5,108 nucleotides of DNA from Thermodesulfobacteriota bacterium. Its GTDB lineage: Bacteria; Desulfobacterota; QYQD01. Numbering within the stretch: the stretch's first letter is position 1; every line of letters starts with the position of its first letter. The translations under genes were made by a program, and so were the position numbers. A model generated the notes under the pieces. The model was not told where the DNA came from, did no database searches, and saw only the letters and a program-made list of their open reading frames with translations. Where the stretch lies: contig JASEGX010000175.1 in assembly GCA_030017815.1 (NCBI GenBank), positions 1 through 5,108 of the forward strand, read 5' to 3'. Positions 1-5,055 of the stretch are shown here, piece after piece.

Positions 1-15
1 AGCAGTTAGAACCAG

Positions 16-42
16 ATTCCCGCTCAGAATCGCTGCGGGAAT
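16..42. repeat. Short palindrome, dispersed-repeat type
   Basis: ATTCCCGC at 16-23 is perfectly complementary to GCGGGAAT at 35-42, with an 11-base loop. The right arm is followed by GACA. This 'ATTCCCGC...GCGGGAATGAC' form resembles dispersed intergenic palindromes that recur in many environmental bacterial genomes. No T-run follows it, so I do not call it a terminator. It lies about 75 bases upstream of the first gene and is either the tail of an upstream element or an isolated repeat copy. Confidence 0.6.
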
Positions 43-115
43 GACAGAATGGAGGATTTTGCAAGAGGCTCCCCTGTAAGGCAGATATTATAAGATACTC
101 TATTATGAGACAAAA

Positions 116-1348
116 ATGAAAGTATTCTTTAAGGTCAAGACATCCGACGAGGTATTCGCTATTATCAACGAGTTCCCGGTTGGACCTACAGAAGAAATCT
201 CTCTGACAGAAGCTACCGGGCGCATTTTGGCCGAACCCATTATCTCCCCAGAAGATATGCCGCCTTTTAGTCGTTCTACTATGGATGGATATGCGGTTCG
301 GGCCAAAGATACCTTCGGTTCCTCTGAGAGTATGCCCGCCTTGCTGACTGTAGCCGGCAGCATAGAGATGGGCGAACTTCCTTCCCAGGCGCTTTCGAGC
401 GGGCAGGCCTATAGGATTCTGACCGGCGGGATGCTTCCCCCAGAGGCTAATGCCGTAGTCATGCAGGAATATACACAACAAGTGGACGAGACGACTATTG
501 AAGTCATGAAAACGGTTGCCCCCGGCGAACATGTTATTTTGCGTGGAGAAGACTTGAAAAAAGGCGAAGAAATCCTGTCCGGGGGCCACAGGCTACGCCC
601 CCAGGATATTGGGGCATTGGCCGCAATCGGCCGGCAAAAAATCGTTGTTCATCAAAAACCACGGGTGGCTATTATCTCCACAGGGGACGAGATAGTCCCG
701 ATTGAAGAGATGCCGCCACCCGGTAAAATCAGAGATATCAACGCCTATACGCTTTGGGCCGCAATACTTGAAAACGGCGGAATACCTATTTACCTGGGCA
801 TCGTGCCGGATAAATTTGACGACCTTTGCGCAAGATGCGCGGAGGGGATAGAAGAGGCGGATATTGTCCTCATATCCGGGGGAAGCTCGGTAGGCAGCCG
901 TGATTTTACGGCCGCGGTGTTCGAGTCCTTTCCTGAAAGCCAGATACTGGTGCACGGCATATCAGTAAGTCCGGGGAAACCCACCATCCTGGCCAGGGCC
1001 GGAAAGAAGGCCCTCTGGGGATTGCCCGGCCATCCGGCGTCTTCCATGATTGTCTTTTGGCTCTTTGTCCGTCCTTTGCTTCAAAGAATCGGAGGTCTCA
1101 AGCCACAAATAATAACTCACTCACAACTCATAAAGGCCAGGCTGTCACGCAATGTACCGTCTGCGCAGGGCCGTGAGGACTATGTCCGGGTAAGGATTTT
1201 GCGTGATGAAACGGGGTATACCGCTGACCCTGTCTTCGGAAAATCAGGGCTTATTTCTACCATGACCAAGGCCCACGGATTAATCAGGGTCGATATGAAT
1301 ACAGAAGGACTGGATAAGAATTCCTTAGTCGATGTCTATTTGTTTTAA
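116..1348 (+). CDS. moeA: MoeA-type molybdopterin molybdenumtransferase
   Basis: This cytosolic enzyme of molybdenum-cofactor synthesis should insert molybdate (or tungstate) into adenylated molybdopterin, releasing AMP. The 410 residues match the usual MoeA length. The N-terminal MoeA domain spans roughly residues 10-175 and contains MDGYA (56-60), TGGMLPP (103-109) and GEDLKKGE (144-151). The central molybdopterin-binding domain, roughly 182-325, contains STGDE (188-192), SGGSSVGSRD (254-263), SPGKP (285-289) and GLPGHPAS (302-309). A C-terminal beta domain follows, roughly 338-408. The acidic residues D57, D146, E192 and D263 correspond by motif to conserved active-site residues of the family. 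His306 replaces the Asn of the common GLPGNP motif. The ATG is preceded only by a weak GAGA five bases upstream, but the N-terminus aligns with its paralogue downstream, so the start is probably right. The protein has no signal peptide or membrane segment. The paralogue at 1553 follows after a repeat-filled gap. Whether the metal is Mo or W cannot be read from the sequence. Confidence 0.93.
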   Translation: MKVFFKVKTSDEVFAIINEFPVGPTEEISLTEATGRILAEPIISPEDMPPFSRSTMDGYAVRAKDTFGSSESMPALLTVAGSIEMGELPSQALSSGQAYRILTGGMLPPEANAVVMQEYTQQVDETTIEVMKTVAPGEHVILRGEDLKKGEEILSGGHRLRPQDIGALAAIGRQKIVVHQKPRVAIISTGDEIVPIEEMPPPGKIRDINAYTLWAAILENGGIPIYLGIVPDKFDDLCARCAEGIEEADIVLISGGSSVGSRDFTAAVFESFPESQILVHGISVSPGKPTILARAGKKALWGLPGHPASSMIVFWLFVRPLLQRIGGLKPQIITHSQLIKARLSRNVPSAQGREDYVRVRILRDETGYTADPVFGKSGLISTMTKAHGLIRVDMNTEGLDKNSLVDVYLF

Positions 1349-1356
1349 AAACCACT

Positions 1357-1515
1357 CACCGCAAAGGCGCAAAGCGCGCAGAGAAAAAATGTATTAAGCC
1401 CAAATGCCAAAACACTAAGCCAGTGATACTTTTGGCATTTGGGCTTTGGGCTTGACTTGACATTTGAGCTTTGTCATTTGTCATTTAACTTTGCGTCCTT
1501 TGCGTCTTTGCGGTG
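1357..1515. repeat. Composite palindromic intergenic element (nested inverted repeats)
   Basis: Two nested inverted repeats fill the gap between the moeA genes. The outer arms are 1357-1383, beginning CACCGCAAAGGCGCAAAG, and 1489-1515, whose reverse complement begins CACCGCAAAGACGCAAAG; 23 of 27 bases agree. Each arm is itself built of a repeated GCAAAG unit. The inner arms are 1396-1412 and 1430-1446, a perfect 17-base complement (AAGCCCAAATGCCAAAA on the left). That stem can extend by CACT (1413-1416) with AGTG (1422-1425), leaving a four-base bulge. Short TCATTTG-like repeats occupy 1458-1486. CGCAAAG-type arms of this kind are, from memory, a common dispersed intergenic repeat in environmental bacteria. 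No reading frame lies inside it, so it is MITE-like and non-autonomous at most. No target-site duplication is obvious. It lacks a clean T-run after the stem, so a terminator role is uncertain. Confidence 0.8.
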
Positions 1516-1544
1516 AAAAATTAAATAATTATTTCTGAATAATC

Positions 1545-1550
1545 AGGAGG
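1545..1550 (+). promoter_or_regulatory. Ribosome binding site AGGAGG before the second moeA
   Basis: AGGAGG is a near-perfect Shine-Dalgarno sequence. Only two bases (TC) separate it from the ATG at 1553, which is unusually close. The in-frame TTG at 1559, the third codon, sits eight bases away, which is ordinary spacing. The real start may therefore be TTG 1559, giving a protein two residues shorter, or the ATG may be used through the upstream part of the motif. The difference does not touch any domain. Confidence 0.75.
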
Positions 1551-1552
1551 TC

Positions 1553-3487
1553 ATGGCTTTGCGAAAAATTTATTTGGAAATGAAGACCCTGGACGAGGCC
1601 CAGGAGATATTCTTCAATGCCCTTGATTATGCGCATATACTCAAGAGTGAAAAGATTCCTGCGACTGAGGCCCTGGACAGAATTACCGCCGAGGCTGTAT
1701 ATGCCCGTTTTTCTTCCCCGGCCTTTCACTCCGCGGCCATGGATGGTATAGCCGTTCTGGCTGAAGATACCTACGACGCCTCCGAAGGAAATCCCAAACA
1801 ACTAACCATCGGCAAGGACACCTTCTTTGTCAACACCGGCCATATCCTGCCACCCGGGACCAATGCCGTTATCATGATTGAAGAGGTCCACCAGATAGAC
1901 GAAAAAACTGTGGAGATACAGGCCCCGGCCCATCCCTGGAAATATGTGCGCAAAGTAGGCGAAGACATCGTGGCCACTGAACTAATATTGCCTCAAAACC
2001 ATCGTATAACACCGTTTGACGTCGGCGCGCTCCTGGCCGGCGGAATATTTACGCTTTCGGTAAAGAAAAAACCGCGTGTAGTTATCATCCCTACCGGCAG
2101 CGAACTCATAGCCGCCGTGGACATTACCGGTGATGCCCCTCCGCAGGGAAAGGTTATCGAATACAATTCGCATATCCTGGCCGGTCTGGTGAAAGAATGC
2201 GGGGCCATCCCCATCCGGCACGAGATAATATCCGATGATTATGGTCGCATCAAAGGCGCTGTACAAAAGGCCTGCGATGCCGATTATGACTGCATAATAA
2301 TTAATGCCGGCTCCTCGGCCGGCTCAGAAGACTATACCTATACAGTCATAAAAGAATTGGGCGAGGTTTTGGTCCACGGCGTAACTATTATGCCCGGGAA
2401 GCCTACGATATTAGGCATCATCGCCGGCAAACCGGTCATAGGAAACCCAGGCTACCCGGTATCGGCCGTCATCTCCTTTGACCAGTTTGTCCGTCCCATT
2501 CTTTATAAAATGATGGGTATCCCACCACCGGAACGCCCCCGTATCACGGCCAGACCGTCACGCAAGATCCCTTCCAAACTGGGCATGGAGGAATTTCTCA
2601 GGGTCAATGTAGGTCGCGTAGGCGATACAACCATTGCCACTCCCCTGCCCCGCGGCGCCGGAGCAATTACTACCCTAACCAGGGCCGACGGCATACTGCG
2701 CATACCACATCTTTCCGAGGGGATAAACGCCCATGAAGAAGTGGAGATAGCGCTGCTAAGAGGAGCCCGTGAAATCGCAAACACCCTGGTCATCATCGGA
2801 AGCCACGACCTCACCATAGACGTGTTAGCCAACGAGATCAAAAAGAGGACGCCCCGGTTAAGCCTGTCCTCCAGCCATGTCGGCAGTACCGGCGGGCTTC
2901 TGGCCATCGGCAAGGGCATGGCCCACTTGGCCGGCTCACACCTTTTTGATCCGGAAACAGGGGAATATAACATCCCATATATCAAAAAAATAATCCCCGA
3001 TGTCCCGATAAAATTGGTAAACCTGGTTTACCGGGAACAGGGTTTAATGGTCGCGAAAGGGAATCCAAAGGGTATCCAGTCCATTCACGATCTCAGGCGT
3101 AAAGACGTCGGCTTTATCAACCGGCAGGGAGGCTCCGGCACACGCATCCTTTTCGACTTTCAATTGAAGGAGATGGACATCTCTCCAACCGAAATAAATG
3201 GCTATGAAAGGGAGGAATACACCCACATGTCGGTAGCCGTGGATGTCTTAAGCGGCAGCGCTGATGTAGGCCTGGGCATATATGCCGCGGCCAGGGCGCT
3301 GGGGTTGGATTTTATTCCGGTAGTTAAGGAGCGTTACGATCTGGTCATACCGGCTATGTTTTGGGATGATGAAAGGATCCGGGTACTCCTGGCAGTTATC
3401 ATGTCACCTGAGTTTAAGGAAATCGTTGAACAGTTGGGCGGTTATGATACGAGCCAAACCGGTAAACTTATCTGGGCGTCATCATAA
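1553..3487 (+). CDS. MoeA fused to a molybdate-binding PBP-like domain
   Basis: This 644-residue fusion has a complete MoeA module (about 1-405) followed by a periplasmic-binding-protein-like domain (about 412-640) of the COG1910 type. The MoeA part carries AAMDGIAV (61-68), TGHILPPGTNAVIM, GEDIV (136-140), PTGSE (180-184), NAGSSAGSEDYT (251-262), MPGKPTIL (280-287) and GNPGYPVS (297-304). DGIA and NAGSSAG in place of DGYA and SGGvSvG are, as I recall, typical of this fused subfamily. The PBP-like part carries GSHD (416-419), SSHVGSTGG (440-448), HLFDPETGEYN (463-473), NRQGGSGTR (523-531), EEYTH (554-558) and ADVGLGI (570-576). There is no signal peptide or membrane segment, so the binding domain acts in the cytoplasm. 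The inferred role is to bind or sense the oxyanion and present it to the MoeA active site. The protein ends at tandem stops TAA TAA (3485-3490). Similar architecture is known in methanogens and sulfate reducers. Mo versus W preference is unknown. The start could be ATG 1553 or TTG 1559. Confidence 0.93.
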   Translation: MALRKIYLEMKTLDEAQEIFFNALDYAHILKSEKIPATEALDRITAEAVYARFSSPAFHSAAMDGIAVLAEDTYDASEGNPKQLTIGKDTFFVNTGHILPPGTNAVIMIEEVHQIDEKTVEIQAPAHPWKYVRKVGEDIVATELILPQNHRITPFDVGALLAGGIFTLSVKKKPRVVIIPTGSELIAAVDITGDAPPQGKVIEYNSHILAGLVKECGAIPIRHEIISDDYGRIKGAVQKACDADYDCIIINAGSSAGSEDYTYTVIKELGEVLVHGVTIMPGKPTILGIIAGKPVIGNPGYPVSAVISFDQFVRPILYKMMGIPPPERPRITARPSRKIPSKLGMEEFLRVNVGRVGDTTIATPLPRGAGAITTLTRADGILRIPHLSEGINAHEEVEIALLRGAREIANTLVIIGSHDLTIDVLANEIKKRTPRLSLSSSHVGSTGGLLAIGKGMAHLAGSHLFDPETGEYNIPYIKKIIPDVPIKLVNLVYREQGLMVAKGNPKGIQSIHDLRRKDVGFINRQGGSGTRILFDFQLKEMDISPTEINGYEREEYTHMSVAVDVLSGSADVGLGIYAAARALGLDFIPVVKERYDLVIPAMFWDDERIRVLLAVIMSPEFKEIVEQLGGYDTSQTGKLIWASS

Positions 3488-3548
3488 TAAAGTCAGCGAC
3501 GACGCCCCTGTACTTTTATCTGCCCTTGTATGCCTCCATGAATTCAAA
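3488..3548. other. Convergent gap between moeA-PBP and the MTHFR-like gene
   Basis: These 61 bases separate the 3' ends of two genes that face each other. I see a second in-frame stop at 3488-3490 and no stem of convincing length or T-run on either strand. No intrinsic terminator can be supported, so transcription from each side may run into the other gene or end by a factor-dependent route. Confidence 0.6.
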
Positions 3549-4454
3549 CTATTTACTAATTCTTCGTAACAATTCAATTGAAGCATCGACTTCAACTTTC
3601 CTAATCGCAACACTTTCAATATTGCATCCAATAGGAATTCCTTTTTCATCCGCGAAACTCTTTAATTCCAGCCAACTTTGTTCGGAGAAATTAACGGACT
3701 GCTGGAGAATGTCACTTGAGTGGATCAGTTCATTCTCCAACCATTTGGGAATACTAATTCCTAACCATTTCATAAATTGAAGAGTTTTAAGAGAACCACA
3801 GGGCGTCAGGGTAAACACTATTGGAACAAGTGGAATATTATGTTCCTGTCCATAGTAGTAGTATTCGGATAAAAAGTTCTTTGACGCATTTACATCATAG
3901 ACGCCTTGTGAAACAAAGAAAGCGCAGCCCTGAGAGATTTTATGAAATACTCTGATATGTTCATCGCCTTTGCTCTGATGTCGTTCCGGAATTGTGACGC
4001 CACCTAAAAGAAGGTCACTATTTGTTTCCGCTTTTAGTTTGTAGGCATCATTCATTGACAAAGTAACTGCTTGAGACTTCGAAGATGCCCCAACAAATAC
4101 AGTCAAATAATCCTTTGAAGATGCGTTCACAAGAAATTGGGATAACTCTGACTTACTATATTTTCCAACAGCTCTGTAAATAATCTTGGGAATAGGCAAA
4201 GGATATAGATATTCTTTACTATAGGAGAATGAATCTAAAGTCTCCATGAAAGGGAATGGACGCTCTTCCGATATTCGAGATTTTTCATCTTGAATATCAT
4301 AAAGGATCAAACCATCAACCTTAAGAGATTGGAGTCTTTGTATTTGCCGAGAAGAAATTTCCTCTATTTCCTCTGAACTCAGTTCCTTTTTAGGTGGGGT
4401 AATTCCGTAGAGAATAATTCCACTTTCTCTGTTTTTTATTTTATCAATAAGCAT
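3549..4454 (-). CDS. Divergent methylenetetrahydrofolate reductase-superfamily protein
   Basis: The 301 residues match the length of MetF-type reductases, TIM-barrel flavoenzymes that convert methylene- to methyl-tetrahydrofolate. Landmarks are YGITPPK (16-22), YDIQDEKSR (52-60), RPFPF (65-69), VFVGASS (119-125), GGVTIPERH (151-159), GCAFFVSQGVYD (176-187), TLTPCGS (215-221), WLGISIPKWL (230-239) and GCNIESV (276-282). IPERH parallels the yPE.H motif, FFVSQGVYD parallels the iTQ.ffD motif, and IPKWL parallels IPaWm of MetF. The first motif reads YGITPPK where classical MetF has EFFPPK, so the catalytic Glu is not at its usual place and the reaction may differ. The ATG at 4454 follows AGAGAG with a five-base spacer. 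No signal peptide or membrane segment is seen. Two sampled 60-base blocks are about 37-38% GC, against 50% and 68% in sampled moeA blocks, suggesting separate ancestry. No metE, metH or folD neighbour is in view. The fold is fairly sure; the exact reaction is not known. Confidence 0.75.
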   Translation of the reverse strand: MLIDKIKNRESGIILYGITPPKKELSSEEIEEISSRQIQRLQSLKVDGLILYDIQDEKSRISEERPFPFMETLDSFSYSKEYLYPLPIPKIIYRAVGKYSKSELSQFLVNASSKDYLTVFVGASSKSQAVTLSMNDAYKLKAETNSDLLLGGVTIPERHQSKGDEHIRVFHKISQGCAFFVSQGVYDVNASKNFLSEYYYYGQEHNIPLVPIVFTLTPCGSLKTLQFMKWLGISIPKWLENELIHSSDILQQSVNFSEQSWLELKSFADEKGIPIGCNIESVAIRKVEVDASIELLRRISK

Positions 4455-4494
4455 TGCATCTCTCTATTTTATTCGCGAATCGTTTTCAGAATAT

Positions 4495-4541
4495 AATCGG
4501 GATAGGGGAGAGCCTCACGACTTCCCCCCTCCCGCACCACA
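4495..4541 (-). repeat. Structured direct repeat, copy 1
   Basis: This copy matches the one at 4867-4913 in the same orientation at 38 of 47 positions. The strongest part is AATCGGGATAGGG (4495-4507), then five variable bases, then CCTCACGACTTCC (4513-4525). Bases 4505-4512 can pair with 4522-4529 around a CCTCACGAC loop, with one mismatch and one wobble. Homology stops sharply at 4495, so on the - strand the unit ends in CCCGATT. That ending resembles the 3' terminus of some bacterial group II introns, and the hairpin would then be domain VI. This identity is only tentative. It sits 40 bases upstream of the MTHFR-like start and could lie in that gene's leader. Confidence 0.75.
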
Positions 4542-4571
4542 GGGCATACGAATCACGCACCAACTCGTCCC

Positions 4572-4588
4572 GTCCGCCGCGGGCGGAC
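4572..4588. repeat. GC-rich palindrome
   Basis: GTCCGCC (4572-4578) and GGCGGAC (4582-4588) form a perfect seven-base-pair stem around a GCG loop. It lies between the stop of the small lysine-rich gene and repeat copy 1. No T-run follows on either strand, so it is not a standard intrinsic terminator. It resembles short REP-like palindromes but could still protect the 3' end of the small gene's mRNA. Confidence 0.55.
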
Positions 4589-4637
4589 TGCAGATCAGGG
4601 TTGCAGGAGATTCAGCAGGTTACGATATCCGGAACTC

Positions 4638-4745
4638 CTAGCGTTTTTTCTCATCCTTCTTGGCTTTTTTCGCGGCCTTCTTTTCCTTCAGGGTTTTAGC
4701 CGGTTCCTTCTTGGTTTTCTTTTTGCTGTCCATTCCTTTACTCAT
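4638..4745 (-). CDS. Small lysine-rich protein (35 residues)
   Basis: The frame runs from ATG (complement of 4743-4745) to TAG (complement of 4638-4640). The product begins MSKGMDSKKKTKKEPAKTLK and continues with EKKAAKKAKKDEKKR; 16 of 35 residues are lysine. It is strongly basic, with no hydrophobic segment and no cysteine, and its second half looks helical or disordered. The start is well supported by GAGGTG six bases upstream. I recall similar KKEPAKTxKEKKAAKKAKK proteins as unnamed small proteins in several Gram-negative genomes, but I cannot name a family. Contact with nucleic acid or ribosomes is a guess from charge alone. It is transcribed in the same direction as the MTHFR-like gene about 180 bases further along, but a palindrome and a repeat lie between them. 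Antisense readings of this stretch are not credible genes. Confidence 0.7.
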   Translation of the reverse strand: MSKGMDSKKKTKKEPAKTLKEKKAAKKAKKDEKKR

Positions 4746-4751
4746 GTTTTT

Positions 4752-4757
4752 CACCTC
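4752..4757 (-). promoter_or_regulatory. Ribosome binding site of the small lysine-rich gene
   Basis: Read on the - strand, GAGGTG is followed by AAAAAC and then ATG, a six-base spacer. This is the main evidence that the short frame at 4638-4745 is translated. An internal ATG four codons in has no comparable site. Confidence 0.7.
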
Positions 4758-4866
4758 GTATAAAATCAGAAAATGATAGACTTCCCTGGCCTCCCGGGCC
4801 CACGTAATTCAATCCGGCGACTCAGCTTTTCAGAAATCTCTCTATGAATCCTCTATTGTGGTGCCC
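4758..4866. other. Leader of the small gene, no clear elements
   Basis: This stretch lies between the small gene's ribosome binding site and repeat copy 2. On the - strand it ends in an AT-rich TTTTATAC just before the ribosome binding site, which could hold a -10 element. I found no matching -35 at normal spacing. The only other structure is a short GC-rich self-complementary patch, GGCCTCCCGGGCC, near 4788-4800. No coding frame is supported. Confidence 0.4.
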
Positions 4867-4913
4867 AATCGGGATAGGGAGGAACCTCACGACTTCCTCC
4901 AGACCCCACCTCA
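4867..4913 (-). repeat. Structured direct repeat, copy 2
   Basis: This is the second copy of the element at 4495-4541. Here the stem is perfect: GGAGGAA (4878-4884) pairs with TTCCTCC (4894-4900) around CCTCACGAC. Compared with copy 1, the A4880-T4898 pair is replaced by G4508-C4526, a compensated change, while the loop is identical. On the - strand the unit is continuous with the group II domain I-like sequence to its right. Left of 4867 similarity to copy 1 stops. Confidence 0.75.
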
Positions 4914-4922
4914 CGGTGACGC

Positions 4923-4941
4923 CCCCGGATCATGTCCGGGG
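4923..4941. repeat. CCCCGGA/TCCGGGG palindrome inside the intron remnant
   Basis: CCCCGGA (4923-4929) and TCCGGGG (4935-4941) form a perfect seven-base stem with a TCATG loop. Palindromes of the CCCCGGAnnnnnTCCGGGG type are, as I recall, dispersed in many proteobacterial genomes. Here it falls between AAGGGCAAG and CCGTGAGGTGG, where remembered domain I sequences have only a few bases. It may be an insertion or a natural peripheral stem. Confidence 0.5.
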
Positions 4942-5055
4942 CAGGCTCTTGCCCTTCTCCTAGCCTTCGGCTCCGCTAAAACCTGACTCGGGGACTCTCA
5001 CCCCGATAGTCCTGTGCCATGCCCGACACACACGCAAAGCTCACCGGCTGCTATG

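Larger units (their letters stand above)
4867..5031 (-). mobile_element. Group II intron 5' end and partial domain I (remnant)
   Basis: Read on the - strand from 5031, the sequence starts GTGTGTCGGGCATGG, which fits the GUGYG 5' boundary of bacterial group II introns. It then has a CGGGG / CCCCG hairpin with loop TGAGAGT (5005-4989), the segment GAGCCGAAGGCTAGG, AAGGGCAAG, and CCGTGAGGTGGGGTCTGGAG. From memory, GUGAGGUGGaaUCUGaAGGAAG is a hallmark of domain I in several bacterial intron classes. Only about 165 bases remain, and no reverse transcriptase or domain V follows. It is therefore a 5' fragment, or an internally deleted intron if CCCGATT at 4867-4873 is its 3' end. The alternative 5' base is 5033. 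Confidence 0.55.

Noticed and set aside
59..106. A sigma-70 promoter for the first moeA (TTGCAA at 59-64, TATTAT at 86-91 or 101-106)
   Set aside because: The spacing from TTGCAA to either TATTAT is too long (21 or 36 bases), and AT-rich hexamers of this kind are expected by chance.
1396..1446. The inner 17-base inverted repeat as an intrinsic terminator of the first moeA
   Set aside because: The stem is AT-rich in part, has a large loop, and is followed by GGGCTTGACTTGAC instead of a T-run. It fits better as part of the nested repeat element.
2503..2985. A 160-residue - strand open frame inside the moeA-PBP gene
   Set aside because: It is antisense to a region with strong domain motifs in the + frame. 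The product is rich in Ser, Pro and Arg with no recognisable motif, as expected for a codon-bias shadow.
4572..4588. GC-rich hairpin as a terminator of the small lysine-rich gene
   Set aside because: The stem is strong, but no T-tract follows in the - strand direction (the next bases are GGGACGAGTTGG).
4454..4699. An 81-residue + strand frame upstream of and antisense to the small gene
   Set aside because: It runs through both the structured repeat and the GC-rich palindrome, has no ribosome binding site, has low-complexity composition, and overlaps the better supported lysine-rich gene on the other strand.
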